Shown piece by piece: positions 1 to 8,197 of a DNA stretch of 13,205 nt. This DNA is from Alistipes sp. (GTDB lineage Bacteria > Bacteroidota > Bacteroidia > Bacteroidales > Rikenellaceae): contig JAIDKM010000181.1 of the NCBI GenBank assembly GCA_029051915.1, forward strand, positions 1 to 13,205, read 5' to 3'. The notes beneath the pieces were generated by a model. It had not been told where the DNA came from and did no database searches. It saw only the letters and a program-made list of their open reading frames with translations. Both the position numbers and the translations under genes were made by a program. How positions within the stretch are numbered: position 1 is the first letter of the stretch; every line of letters starts with the position of its first letter.

Positions 1-117
1 AAAATTTTCAACTAAAATACGCATTCGACGCATCGGCCGGTTTTCCGTCATTCCGAGAAGTCCGTACTGCGCCGCAGACTTTCGGCCCGACGAAGCTACT
101 GTTATTTTCATAACAAT

Positions 118-152
118 TTATTGCCGCATTTGCCATTTATTTTATATCTTTG
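118..152 (+). promoter_or_regulatory. Candidate Bacteroidota-type promoter for mutAB (distal)
   Basis: The -7 element TATCTTTG at 145-152 fits the TAnnTTTG consensus of the Bacteroidota primary sigma factor exactly. An ATTG at 120-123 lies 21 bases upstream and could be the weaker -33 element (consensus TTTG). This would start transcription near 159 and leave a leader of about 110 bases before mutA. No cobalamin-riboswitch core was recognised in that leader. The motif match is seen; promoter activity is inferred. Confidence 0.45.
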
Positions 153-200
153 GCTGCGCCTTAGGTACTTTCGCCTCAACAAAACCCGAACGAATCTGGT

Positions 201-227
201 TTTGTATGCGGCTTATTCGTACCTTTG
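201..227 (+). promoter_or_regulatory. Second candidate promoter for mutAB (proximal)
   Basis: TACCTTTG at 220-227 also fits TAnnTTTG. It is preceded by TTTG at 201-204, but the 15-base spacing is shorter than the usual 19-21. Transcription would begin near 234, giving a leader of about 35 bases. It competes with the distal candidate at 145-152, which has better spacing. Confidence 0.3.
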
Positions 228-268
228 ACCGCTTGTTTTTGCGAACACTTACTAATCTCTAATAAATT

Positions 269-2119
269 ATGGCAAATACCAACCATGAAAAGCTGTTCGC
301 CGAATTCCCGCCGGTTACGACCGAGCAATGGGAAGAGGTGATCGCAGCCGACCTGAAAGGTGCTGACTACGAGCGCAAACTGGTATGGCGCACGGGCGAA
401 GGTTTCAACGTCCGGCCGTACTATCGTGCCGAAAACCTCGAAGGGCTTCGCTTTCTGGGATCGCAGGCGGGCGAATTCCCCTACGTGCGCGGTACGCATG
501 CGCACAACCGCTGGCGCATCCACCAGACCATCACGGTCGCAGATCCTGCTGCGGCCAACGCCGAAGCACTCCAACTGCTCGGCTCGGGCGTAGACTCGCT
601 CGGATTCCACATCGCCGACGCCGACTTCTCGGCGGCCGACCTGGATGTGCTGCTGCGCAAAATCCATCTGCCGGCCGTCGATCTGGTATTCTGCGGCGAA
701 AAGATCGGCCACGTAGCCGACCTTGTGCTGGCTAAGATCGAGAAAGAGGGCGTCGCCAAAGAAGATGCCCGCATCGCATTCGTCATCGACCCGCTGGTGA
801 AGACCCTTTCGTCGAAAGGCGCCTTCTGCTCGCCCGACGGCGAGAAATGCTTCGCGCGCATCGCCGAGCTGATCGGCAAGACCAAAGAGTACAAACATAT
901 CCGCGTAGTCAACGTTTCGGGACAGATCTTCGGCAACTCGGGTTCGACGATCGTCGAAGAGTTGGCATTCGCCCTCTCGGCCGGCCATGACTACCTGGTG
1001 CGTCTGACGGAAGCCGGACTGACCGTCGACGACGTAGCGCGCAAGATGCGCTTCTCGCTGAGCGTCTCGGCCAACTACTTCCTGGAGATCGCCAAGCTGC
1101 GTGCAGCCCGCATGCTCTGGGCCAACATCGTGAAGGGCTACAACCCCGAAAAGAACTGCTCCTGCAAGATGATGATCCATGCGGAGACCTCGCGCTGGAA
1201 CCAGACGGTCTACGACCCCTATGTGAACATGCTGCGCGGCACGACCGAAGCAATGTCGGCAGCCATCGGCGGCGTACACTCGTTGGAGGTAACGCCCTTC
1301 GACCGGGCATTCGAAGCGCCGACGGAGTTCGCCAAGCGCATCGCCCGCAACGTGGAACTGCTGCTCAAACATGAATCGCACTTCGACCAGGTGGTAGACT
1401 CTGCGGGCGGCTCGTACTACATCGAGAACCTTACGCAGTCGATCGCTGCCGAAGCCTGGAAACTGTTCCTGGAAATCGAGGAGCAAGGCGGATACACGGC
1501 AGCCTACAAGGCCGGGACGATCGTCGAGAAAGTCAAGGCATCGGCCGCCAACAAAGACAAGAACATCGCGACGCGCCGTCAGATTCTTCTGGGCGCCAAC
1601 CAATTCCCCAACTTCACAGAAGTAGCGCCCGCCGAGATCACGGCAGCCGTCGTCGACCGTACGACAGCCGAAGGCAACGTGCTGACGCCCTACCGCGGTG
1701 CGATGGCTTTCGAAGAGATGCGTCTGCACGTAGACCGCTCGGGCAAGCAGCCCAAAGCGTTCATGCTCACGTGCGGCAATCTTGCGATGGCCCGCGCCCG
1801 GGCGCAGTTCTCGTGCAACTTCTTCGCCTGCGCCGGCATCCGCGTACAGGACAACACCTTCTTCAAGACGATCGAAGAAGGCGTGGCCGCAGCGCTGGAA
1901 TCGAAAGCCGAGATCGTAGTAGTCTGCGCCTCGGACGACGATTACGCCGAAGCAGCGCCGAAGGTGAAGGAACTGCTGGGCGGCAAAGCCATTCTGGTAG
2001 TCGCCGGAGCGCCCGCCTGCACCCCCGAACTGGAAGCGCAGGGCATCACGAACTTCATCAACGTGAAGTCCAACGTGCTGGAGACACTGAAGTTCTACCT
2101 TAAAGAAATGGGAATCTGA
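269..2119 (+). CDS. mutA: Methylmalonyl-CoA mutase, small (beta) subunit
   Basis: This is the 616-residue non-catalytic partner of MutB in adenosylcobalamin-dependent methylmalonyl-CoA mutase, a cytoplasmic enzyme that interconverts succinyl-CoA and methylmalonyl-CoA. The N-terminal and central part is the mutase TIM-barrel. It includes [10 protein letters not shown] and [10 protein letters not shown] (ETS at about residues 306-308), which align with [10 protein letters not shown] and the TQTSGW-like region of MutB. The last ~120 residues (about 495-616) have the Rossmann-like B12-domain fold signature but read [12 protein letters not shown] where an active subunit has DxHxxG. The cobalt-ligating His is therefore absent, as is normal for MutA. 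The ATG at 269 is chosen because the protein begins there with the usual family N-terminus; the leader is A/T-rich without a Shine-Dalgarno. mutB starts two bases after the stop, implying coupled, stoichiometric translation. Length is normal for the family. Confidence 0.96.
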   Translation: MANTNHEKLFAEFPPVTTEQWEEVIAADLKGADYERKLVWRTGEGFNVRPYYRAENLEGLRFLGSQAGEFPYVRGTHAHNRWRIHQTITVADPAAANAEALQLLGSGVDSLGFHIADADFSAADLDVLLRKIHLPAVDLVFCGEKIGHVADLVLAKIEKEGVAKEDARIAFVIDPLVKTLSSKGAFCSPDGEKCFARIAELIGKTKEYKHIRVVNVSGQIFGNSGSTIVEELAFALSAGHDYLVRLTEAGLTVDDVARKMRFSLSVSANYFLEIAKLRAARMLWANIVKGYNPEKNCSCKMMIHAETSRWNQTVYDPYVNMLRGTTEAMSAAIGGVHSLEVTPFDRAFEAPTEFAKRIARNVELLLKHESHFDQVVDSAGGSYYIENLTQSIAAEAWKLFLEIEEQGGYTAAYKAGTIVEKVKASAANKDKNIATRRQILLGANQFPNFTEVAPAEITAAVVDRTTAEGNVLTPYRGAMAFEEMRLHVDRSGKQPKAFMLTCGNLAMARARAQFSCNFFACAGIRVQDNTFFKTIEEGVAAALESKAEIVVVCASDDDYAEAAPKVKELLGGKAILVVAGAPACTPELEAQGITNFINVKSNVLETLKFYLKEMGI

Positions 2120-2121
2120 CT

Positions 2122-4260
2122 ATGAGAGCTAAATTTTCGGAACTGAAATACGACGCGGACGCACAGAAGAACTGCTGCGCCGCGAAAGGATGCGGCGAGA
2201 CGCAGCCGTGGCTCACCTCGGAACGCATTCCGGTCAAGGGCGCCTATACGGCCGCCGACCTCGAAGGTATGGAACACCTGAACTATGCGGCGGGTATGGC
2301 CCCGTTCCTGCGCGGCCCCTACTCGACAATGTACGTGATGCGTCCGTGGACGATCCGCCAGTACGCCGGATTCTCGACCGCCGAGGAGTCCAACGCATTC
2401 TACCGCCGCAACCTGGCCGCCGGACAGAAAGGTCTCTCGGTGGCGTTCGACCTAGCGACGCACCGCGGCTACGACGCCGATCACCCGCGCGTGGTGGGCG
2501 ACGTGGGCAAGGCCGGCGTATCGATCTGCTCGGTCGAGGACATGAAAGTGCTCTTCAACGGCATTCCGCTCGACCGCATGTCGGTGTCGATGACCATGAA
2601 CGGCGCCGTGCTGCCCGTGCTGGCGTTCTACATCGTAACGGGTCTGGAGCAAGGCTGTACGCTCGACCAGCTGTCGGGAACGATTCAGAACGACATTCTG
2701 AAGGAGTTCATGGTGCGCAACACCTATATTTATCCGCCCGAGTTCTCGATGCGCATCATTGCCGACATCTTCGAATACACGTCGAAGAACATGCCCAAGT
2801 TCAACTCGATCTCGATCTCGGGCTACCACATGCAGGAAGCCGGAGCGACGGCCGACATCGAGCTGGCCTACACGCTGGCCGACGGTCTGGAGTATCTCCG
2901 GGCGGGCGTCAACGCCGGCATGTCGATCGACGCTTTCGCACCGCGCCTGTCGTTCTTCTGGGCTATCGGCATGAACCACTTCATGGAGATCGCCAAGATG
3001 CGCGCGGCACGTATGCTGTGGGCGAAGATCGTCAAGCAGTTCAACCCCAAAAATCCGAAGTCGCTGGCCCTGCGTACCCACTCGCAGACCTCGGGCTGGT
3101 CGCTCACGGAGCAGGATCCGTTCAACAACGTCGCCCGCACGGCCATCGAGGCGATGGGTGCGGCGCTGGGCCACACGCAGTCGCTCCACACCAACGCACT
3201 GGACGAAGCGATCGCCCTGCCGACCGACTTCTCGGCACGTATTGCGCGTAACACGCAGATCTACATCCAGGAGGAGACCTCCGTCTGCCGCGAGGTAGAC
3301 CCGTGGGCAGGCTCGTACTATGTGGAGACGCTGACCAACGAGATCGCCCACAAGGCGTGGGAACACATCCAGGAGATCGAGAAGCTGGGCGGTATGGCCA
3401 AAGCGATCGAGACCGGCATTCCGAAGATGCGTATCGAGGAGTCGTCGGCCCGCACGCAGGCCCGCATCGACTCGGGCGAGCAGAAGATCATTGGCGTGAA
3501 CGAATACCGTCTGGCGAAGGAAGCGCCGATCGACATTCTGGCCGTAGACAACACCGCCGTACGCGAGAGTCAGGTGAAGCGTTTGCAGGAGCTGCGCGCG
3601 AACCGCGACGAAGCAGCCGTGAAAAAGGCCCTGGCCGCCATCACGGAGTGCGTGAAGACCAAGCAGGGCAACCTGCTGGAGCTGGCCGTCGAGGCAGCCA
3701 AAGTACGCGCATCGCTGGGCGAAATCTCCGACGCCTGCGAAGTGGTCGTAGGCCGCTACAAAGCAGTTATCCGTTCCATATCGGGAGTTTACAGTTCGGA
3801 AGTGAAGAAAGATCAGTCGTTCGAGCGTGCGAAGCAACTGTGCGCCGAATTTGCCAAGAAAGAGGGCCGTCAGCCCCGTGTGATGATCGCCAAGCTGGGC
3901 CAGGACGGCCACGATCGCGGTGCGAAAGTAGTAGCCACGGGCTACGCCGACATCGGTTTCGACGTCGACATGGGCCCGCTGTTCCAGACGCCCGAAGAAG
4001 CTGCGCGCCAAGCCGTCGAGAACGACGTGCATGTAGTCGGCGTATCGTCGCTGGCAGCCGGACACCTTACGCTGGTGCCGCAGATCATCGCCGAGCTGAA
4101 GAAACTGGGCCGTGAAGACATCATCGTCATCGTGGGCGGTGTGATCCCGGCGCAGGACTACGACGAACTCTACCGCGACGGTGCCGCCGCCATCTTCGGC
4201 CCCGGTACTCCGATCGCAACGGCCGCCATCAAGATTCTTGAGATCCTGCTGGAGGAATAA
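2122..4260 (+). CDS. mutB: Methylmalonyl-CoA mutase, large (alpha, catalytic) subunit
   Basis: The 712-residue catalytic subunit carries both the substrate barrel and the cobalamin. Residues matching the known active-site set of the Propionibacterium enzyme are all visible: Tyr81 (in IRQYAGF), Gln189 and Arg199 (in [15 protein letters not shown]), and His236 (in [11 protein letters not shown]). The C-terminal B12 domain (about 585-712) has D595-x-H597-x-x-G600 for the lower axial ligand, then VSSLAAGH and VGGVIP downstream. In gut Bacteroidales it typically runs from succinyl-CoA toward methylmalonyl-CoA on the way to propionate; that direction is inferred from the organism. The epimerase, decarboxylase and MeaB chaperone are not in this window. 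One oddity is a Cys cluster (C18, C19, C24) in the N-terminal arm, which normally wraps the partner subunit. The gene is followed by a strong terminator. Confidence 0.98.
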   Translation: MRAKFSELKYDADAQKNCCAAKGCGETQPWLTSERIPVKGAYTAADLEGMEHLNYAAGMAPFLRGPYSTMYVMRPWTIRQYAGFSTAEESNAFYRRNLAAGQKGLSVAFDLATHRGYDADHPRVVGDVGKAGVSICSVEDMKVLFNGIPLDRMSVSMTMNGAVLPVLAFYIVTGLEQGCTLDQLSGTIQNDILKEFMVRNTYIYPPEFSMRIIADIFEYTSKNMPKFNSISISGYHMQEAGATADIELAYTLADGLEYLRAGVNAGMSIDAFAPRLSFFWAIGMNHFMEIAKMRAARMLWAKIVKQFNPKNPKSLALRTHSQTSGWSLTEQDPFNNVARTAIEAMGAALGHTQSLHTNALDEAIALPTDFSARIARNTQIYIQEETSVCREVDPWAGSYYVETLTNEIAHKAWEHIQEIEKLGGMAKAIETGIPKMRIEESSARTQARIDSGEQKIIGVNEYRLAKEAPIDILAVDNTAVRESQVKRLQELRANRDEAAVKKALAAITECVKTKQGNLLELAVEAAKVRASLGEISDACEVVVGRYKAVIRSISGVYSSEVKKDQSFERAKQLCAEFAKKEGRQPRVMIAKLGQDGHDRGAKVVATGYADIGFDVDMGPLFQTPEEAARQAVENDVHVVGVSSLAAGHLTLVPQIIAELKKLGREDIIVIVGGVIPAQDYDELYRDGAAAIFGPGTPIATAAIKILEILLEE

Positions 4261-4279
4261 GCCAGCGGCAGCTATTTGC

Positions 4280-4316
4280 AAAACAGGCGTTTCCGCAATG
4301 GAGACGCCTGTTTTTT
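4280..4316 (+). terminator. Rho-independent terminator of mutAB
   Basis: The stem is 15 bp with one G-T wobble (arms 4280-4294 and 4300-4314). The loop is GCAAT, and a T-run ends at 4316. It lies 20 bases after the mutB stop. Because the 5' arm begins with an A-run, it could also stop transcription arriving on the - strand, so it may be bidirectional. Confidence 0.9.
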
Positions 4317-4372
4317 ATACTGGATCCGAGAATGGGAGCCCTGCGAAAAAAGACAAAAAGCAGCCGCAGATG

Positions 4373-4607
4373 CTGGACGCAGCGCACGGGGAAGCCGTTG
4401 GCACGCCCCGATGAACTATTCAACGGATTGACGTTGGTAGAGTTGAAGTTCAAAGTACCCGGAGAAGCCGTGCCGGCAGCATAGGGCGAAGAAGACCAGT
4501 AGTCGCCCTCCGTGCCGACATTCGTCAGGCCTCCCGACGTACGATTGCGGTAGCCCGAAGCAAACAATCGGAGCAATCGCTGGAATGAATGGCAGGAAGA
4601 AAAAGGC
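4373..4607 (-). pseudogene. Broken C-terminal FISUMP / C-type-lectin-like domain fragment (possible DGR variable-region relic)
   Basis: Read on the - strand from 4561, the translation begins ASGYRNRTSGGLTNVG. It continues with YWSSSP (around 4500-4482), LNFNSTNVNP (about 4454-4425) and RANGFPVRCVQ, ending at 4373. This series is the hallmark C-terminus of Bacteroidota surface proteins with the Fibrobacter succinogenes major paralogous domain, which has a lectin-like fold. These proteins are often the diversified targets of diversity-generating retroelements. The preceding FFFLP segment (4607-4590), which should join directly to ASGYR, lies in another frame, with about 28 extra bases (4562-4589) in between. 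No start codon, signal peptide or N-terminal domain is present. After VRCVQ the frame runs on without homology through the mutB terminator. I therefore read it as a relic, not an expressed gene. Family recognition is from memory of the motif pattern; the DGR link is inference. Confidence 0.6.
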
Positions 4608-4666
4608 TTCCCGACAGACTGATGTGTATACCGACCCTCGGTTTTTTGAAAGACCCTTTTCTAAAA

Positions 4667-4683
4667 CCGGCCTCTTAGGCCGG
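4667..4683 (-). terminator. Orphan hairpin, possible - strand terminator
   Basis: CCGGCCT and AGGCCGG form a perfect 7-bp stem around a 3-base loop. On the - strand it is followed by TTTTAG, a short T-tract. It lies downstream of the ppiD terminator and upstream of the broken FISUMP fragment, so no intact gene explains it. It could be a back-up terminator or debris from the insertion that brought the fragment. Confidence 0.35.
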
Positions 4684-4771
4684 GGATTGCTGAATCTACG
4701 AACCGCGCTGGCATAAGCCGTGGCCCATGCCATTCCGGATTCCAAGCTGCTTTTTATCTTGAGGAACATTC

Positions 4772-4805
4772 AAAAAAAGCGGGGCACGCATATCCGTACC
4801 CCGCT
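4772..4805 (-). terminator. Terminator of the ppiD transcript
   Basis: On the - strand the arms AGCGGGG and CCCCGCT enclose further pairing (ACG/CGT) around a short loop, followed by a run of seven T (A-run at 4772-4778 on the + strand). It starts about 20 bases after the ppiD stop codon, as expected for a Rho-independent terminator of the long - strand operon. Confidence 0.88.
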
Positions 4806-4825
4806 GAATCGAAGACTGCCGCGGA

Positions 4826-6859
4826 CTAAAAATAACGGCCGCGCAGATCCTTGATCTTGGCCAACTCCTGCATGGCGGGCAGCACGAGCTGCGAAACGCG
4901 GCTCTCGACCATAGCCTGCGCCCGAGCCTTCTCGGCCTCGGGAGTCTGCACCTCCCCGTGCTGGATATCGTCGACCTGGAAGACGTAGAGACCGCTGAAG
5001 CCCTTGACGGGAGCCGAAACGACACCGGTCTCGGCAGCCGAAGCGATCGCACCGACCAGCCGCGGCTCCATGCCTGCGCCGTCGATATAATAGGAATTGT
5101 AGACGACATTCTCGAACTCGGCGGGCTGCGAACCGAGGCTGGCAGCCTGCTCGTCGAGCGTGGAGCCCGAAAGCTCCTTGAGGATGTAATCGTATTTCTT
5201 ATCGCGGAGCACCTGAGCACGGATCTGCGCAGCGACCTTCTCGACGGAAGTATACTCCGAATTATCGATGTCGGTCAAGACGGCGACGACATAATCCTTG
5301 CCGGTCTTGAAGATCTCCGAAAGATCGCCCTTCTCGGCGCCGTAAGCCCAACGAGCCACGTCGCGGGAATCCTCCAGGCCGCGGATCGTCCGCTCGCCCT
5401 GATTCAACATGGCCACGCGCGGAGTGAGCGCAGCGGCCGAAGCGGCCTCGTTGAAAGTCTCGATCGAACCTTTGGCGTTGACGGTGAACGAAAGAGCCTG
5501 GTTATGCACGTCGCGGATCGTCGCGGCCGAAGCCTCGACGGGATAAGTGATCGACGCGATGCGCACGTGGCGCGTCGGACGACCGGCGCGATAGACCTGC
5601 AACAACTGGATGGCATCGCCCACGGCGACCTTCACCACGTCGCCCTGACGGGCGCCGGCCAACGCCTCGACGAACTCGCCGCCGAAAGCGGAGAAAGGCA
5701 TGACACCGACCTCACCGCCATTGGCGGCCGTCTGGTCGTAGACCGAATAACGGGCGGCCAACTCGCCGAAATCGGCGCCGCCGCGAATCACGGTCAACAA
5801 GCTGTCGGCCAGTTTCTCTTCGGTATAGGGCAAGACGATATGGCGGATACCGAGCGAATCGGCAGCGACCTTCGAATCGAGGACGCGGGACATCGTCCAC
5901 TCGTTGTTCTTCAACACGGGGCCGTAAGTCTTGCCGTTCATCAAGGCGGCAGCCTCCTCGTCGGTGAGCTGGGCGGCCGACACGTAATTCTCGGCGATAT
6001 GCCCGCGACGATCGGCCCGCACGAAAGCCTTCAGATCCTCGGCGGCGTCGAACTTCGCACCGACCTCCTGCACGCTGTGCTCCAGAGCCAACAGATCGTC
6101 GTCCGTAGGCTCGACCTCGAAGACGACATACGACAACGAACGCGAAGGAGTCTGCCGGAAAGCCTTCTTATGCTTTTTGTAATAAGCCTTGATGTCGCTG
6201 TTCGAAACGGCTACGAGCGAATCGGGCACCAACGAATAACGCTTGCCGACGAACCGACCGGCGAACTTGTTGTTGGCGGCATCGACGCCGGAGGCGATTT
6301 CGAGAGAATTGACGTATGCGCCGCCGCGAACCAACGCGCCGAACTTCTGGCTTGCGCGCTCCAGACGAGCCTGCTCGTTGAGCTGCTTCCAGGTAGCCAT
6401 AGCCTGCGGATCGGACTCTGCCTCGGAGAGGAACCGGCTGACGACGTCGACGTTATAGAACCCGGTACGGGGATCGGCGAAAGCCTGGTAGAAGACCGGC
6501 GAATACTGCCGGCCGGCGATCATAGCCTGACGCTCCTGGTCGGAGACGCGGATACCCGCCTTCTCGAAGCCCGGAGCCAGCACATGCTGGGCGACGAGGG
6601 CCTGCCAAGCCGTATTGGCGAGCAAAGCGGCCTGCTGCTCGTCGCTCTCCTGAGCGCCGCTCTGGGCCTTGACCTGCTCGTAAATGTCGTAATATTCCGA
6701 ATAACGGATCTTGCTGCCGTCGATCTCGCCGACCTTCGGGTCGTTGCCCGAAAAGCCCATCTCGGTCTTCAACGAAAGAATGAACGCCAGAAGGGCCAGT
6801 GCGATGATGATCGAAAGCACGATGCCGAACTTGGTACGTAAGGTGTTTAAACTTGCCAT
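4826..6859 (-). CDS. ppiD: PpiD/SurA-type periplasmic peptidyl-prolyl isomerase (membrane-anchored foldase)
   Basis: This 677-residue protein has one N-terminal membrane segment (about residues 11-30, FGIVLSIIIALALLAFILSL) with Lys/Arg on the cytoplasmic side and the remainder in the periplasm. A SurA_N-like chaperone region with KVGEIDG near residue 42 follows. A single recognisable parvulin (PpiC) domain spans about 335-440, marked by IRHIVL (R at ~339), FGELAARYS and NGGEVGVMPF. The long C-terminal part is another chaperone-like region without a clear second rotamase. The role expected from the family is assisting folding of outer-membrane and periplasmic proteins emerging from the Sec translocon. 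Length and layout match Bacteroidota PpiD-like proteins. It is the last gene of the - strand run, 72 bases after the CorC-like gene, and probably has an extra promoter. The start is fixed by the membrane anchor directly after MASLNTLRTK. Confidence 0.9.
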   Translation of the reverse strand: MASLNTLRTKFGIVLSIIIALALLAFILSLKTEMGFSGNDPKVGEIDGSKIRYSEYYDIYEQVKAQSGAQESDEQQAALLANTAWQALVAQHVLAPGFEKAGIRVSDQERQAMIAGRQYSPVFYQAFADPRTGFYNVDVVSRFLSEAESDPQAMATWKQLNEQARLERASQKFGALVRGGAYVNSLEIASGVDAANNKFAGRFVGKRYSLVPDSLVAVSNSDIKAYYKKHKKAFRQTPSRSLSYVVFEVEPTDDDLLALEHSVQEVGAKFDAAEDLKAFVRADRRGHIAENYVSAAQLTDEEAAALMNGKTYGPVLKNNEWTMSRVLDSKVAADSLGIRHIVLPYTEEKLADSLLTVIRGGADFGELAARYSVYDQTAANGGEVGVMPFSAFGGEFVEALAGARQGDVVKVAVGDAIQLLQVYRAGRPTRHVRIASITYPVEASAATIRDVHNQALSFTVNAKGSIETFNEAASAAALTPRVAMLNQGERTIRGLEDSRDVARWAYGAEKGDLSEIFKTGKDYVVAVLTDIDNSEYTSVEKVAAQIRAQVLRDKKYDYILKELSGSTLDEQAASLGSQPAEFENVVYNSYYIDGAGMEPRLVGAIASAAETGVVSAPVKGFSGLYVFQVDDIQHGEVQTPEAEKARAQAMVESRVSQLVLPAMQELAKIKDLRGRYF

Positions 6860-6897
6860 ATAAAATGTAAATTATCGTTGTTTGCGGAAATAACAGT

Positions 6898-6905
6898 CAA
6901 AGATA
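6898..6905 (-). promoter_or_regulatory. Candidate -7 element of a ppiD-proximal promoter
   Basis: On the - strand this reads TATCTTTG, an exact TAnnTTTG match and the same 8-mer as the distal mutAB candidate. Transcription would begin near 6891, leaving a leader of about 32 bases before the ppiD ATG. No good TTTG element lies at the usual 19-21 base distance upstream, so the promoter may be weak or regulated. It sits in the longest gap of the operon, which supports a separate start. Confidence 0.45.
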
Positions 6906-6931
6906 GTGATTTATTCTGAAAAGCCCTGCTT

Positions 6932-8197
6932 TCAAGACAATTTTTTCACCCGTGCGAGCTCGATGCGCGAACGGGTCGTACGCAACATGCGCAACTGGAG
7001 ATCGCCGACGACGATGCTCTCACCGGCCGTGGGGATTCCCTCGTAATGGCAGATCACGAAACCGGCCAACGTATCGTACTCCCGGCTCTCCTCGATGCCG
7101 AGACCGTATTTTTCGTTGAGATACTTCACTTCGAGCCGGCAAGAGAAGACATACTCGCCGGGCCCGACCTGCTTCTCGGTCAGATCGGGAACGTCGTGCT
7201 CGTCCTCGATCTCGCCGAAAATCTGCTCCAGGACATCCTCCAACGAGATGATGCCGGCCGTGCCGCCGAACTCGTCGATGACGACAGCGACGTTGGACCG
7301 ATGCTTGATGAAGTTCTGCAAAACGAGCTGCAGAGGCATGGTCTCGGGCACGAAGCTGACCTGCATGGTAACCTCGCCGATGGTGGCGGGCCGGGTGAAG
7401 AGGCTTTTGGAATTGACGTATCCGACGATGTGGTCGATATTGCCCCGCCAGACGAAGATACGCGAATATTTCGACTCGACGAACCGGGCCGTGAGCTGCT
7501 CGACGGAGGTGTCGTCGGCGTCGACCGCCTCGATGTCGATGCGCGGGATCATGCAATCGCGGACGCGCAGATCGGCGAAATCCAACGCATTCTGGAAGAG
7601 CTTCAACTCGTGATCGGGATCGGGCCCCGGCTCGGCGCTGTTCGAATCGAGCAATGCCGCCAGATCGTCGCGATTGAAGATGGGCTGGGCATCCTGCTCG
7701 ACGACGCGCCGCCCGAACAAGCGGAGAATCCCGTGGGATACCAACGTAGTGAGGCGGGCGACGGGATAGAGCAAGAGGTAAAAAAAATAGATCACCGGCG
7801 CCAATGCGCGGTAATAGAAATTGGGGTTGTTGCGGAACACCGACTTGGGCAAAAACTCGGCGACGAAGATGATGACCAACGTCGAGACGGCCGTCTCGAC
7901 AGCGACCGAGCCTTCGTGCGCCACGCGCTCCCACCCCAAGGCGTAGAACGCCGACCGCAACAACACCGACATGTAAAGCGAATAAATGACCAACGCGATG
8001 TTATTGCCCACGAGGATCGTGGTGATGTACTGTCCGGGATGGCGGGCGAAAATCTCGGCGATGAAATCGAAAAGGCGGCTCTGCTTGCGGTCGATCTCCA
8101 ACTTGAGACGGTTCTTGCTGGTGAAAGCGATCTCCATCCCGGAGAAGAATGCCGACAAAAGCAGCATGGAGAGAATCAAGATGACGGAAGTGAACAT
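6932..8197 (-). CDS. CNNM/CorC-family membrane protein (DUF21, CBS pair, CorC_HlyC)
   Basis: The 421 residues show the full three-part architecture. The first part is a DUF21/CNNM transmembrane domain (about 1-165) with FFSGMEIAF near the start and FLPKSVFRNNP at 115-125. The second is a pair of CBS domains (about 210-330), opening with VRDCMIPR and containing VVIDEFGGTAGI at 306-317 and DVLEQIFGEI. The third is a C-terminal CorC_HlyC domain (about 340-421). Such proteins sit in the inner membrane, and several relatives are linked to magnesium or other divalent-cation efflux; the CBS pair binds adenine nucleotides in studied members. Databases often call them hemolysins, a historical label not supported here. 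GldE of gliding bacteria belongs to the same family, but nothing here specifically indicates it. The start overlaps the lptC stop by one base (TAATG), a re-initiation arrangement. Confidence 0.9.
   Translation of the reverse strand: MFTSVILILSMLLLSAFFSGMEIAFTSKNRLKLEIDRKQSRLFDFIAEIFARHPGQYITTILVGNNIALVIYSLYMSVLLRSAFYALGWERVAHEGSVAVETAVSTLVIIFVAEFLPKSVFRNNPNFYYRALAPVIYFFYLLLYPVARLTTLVSHGILRLFGRRVVEQDAQPIFNRDDLAALLDSNSAEPGPDPDHELKLFQNALDFADLRVRDCMIPRIDIEAVDADDTSVEQLTARFVESKYSRIFVWRGNIDHIVGYVNSKSLFTRPATIGEVTMQVSFVPETMPLQLVLQNFIKHRSNVAVVIDEFGGTAGIISLEDVLEQIFGEIEDEHDVPDLTEKQVGPGEYVFSCRLEVKYLNEKYGLGIEESREYDTLAGFVICHYEGIPTAGESIVVGDLQLRMLRTTRSRIELARVKKLS

Larger units (their letters stand above)
4317..4771. 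other. Convergent intergenic stretch with no intact gene
   Basis: The gap between the mutB terminator and the ppiD terminator is about 455 bases long. It contains a broken - strand domain fragment (4373-4607), a hairpin (4667-4683), and otherwise no reading frame with a credible start or family match. Further up the - strand, near 4690-4735, one frame reads GMAWATAYASAVRRFSNP. This vaguely recalls the WATA segment that precedes FISUMP domains, but it is too weak to annotate. Confidence 0.7.

Noticed and set aside
1..111. Open frame on the - strand from an ATG at 111 to the left edge (MKITVASSGRKSAAQYGLL..., 37 codons)
   Set aside because: Too short to judge, no family recognised, and no clear promoter on that strand. 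A gene running off the left edge is possible but not supported.
153..268. Possible cobalamin riboswitch before mutA
   Set aside because: The leader is only about 110 bases and I see no B12-box core; a covariance-model scan would settle it.
176..1729. Very long - strand open frame (about 517 codons) opposite mutA
   Set aside because: Antisense shadow caused by strong codon bias in mutA. The translation is Arg/Val/Gly-rich without any recognisable domain.
2452..4281. Very long - strand open frame (about 609 codons) opposite mutB
   Set aside because: Shadow of the well-supported mutB gene, with no domain content.
4416..4769. - strand frame beginning inside the ppiD terminator (117 codons)
   Set aside because: It starts within a terminator, has no homology apart from the FFFLP remnant, and its later part is an out-of-frame reading of the FISUMP relic.
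4958..6841. Long + strand open frame opposite ppiD (about 627 codons)
   Set aside because: Asp/Leu/Arg-rich antisense translation with no motif; ppiD on the other strand explains the region.
6917..6934. Imperfect hairpin at the end of the CorC-like gene (- strand)
   Set aside because: The stem has a bulge and no T-run follows, so it is not a credible terminator; at most a weak attenuator.
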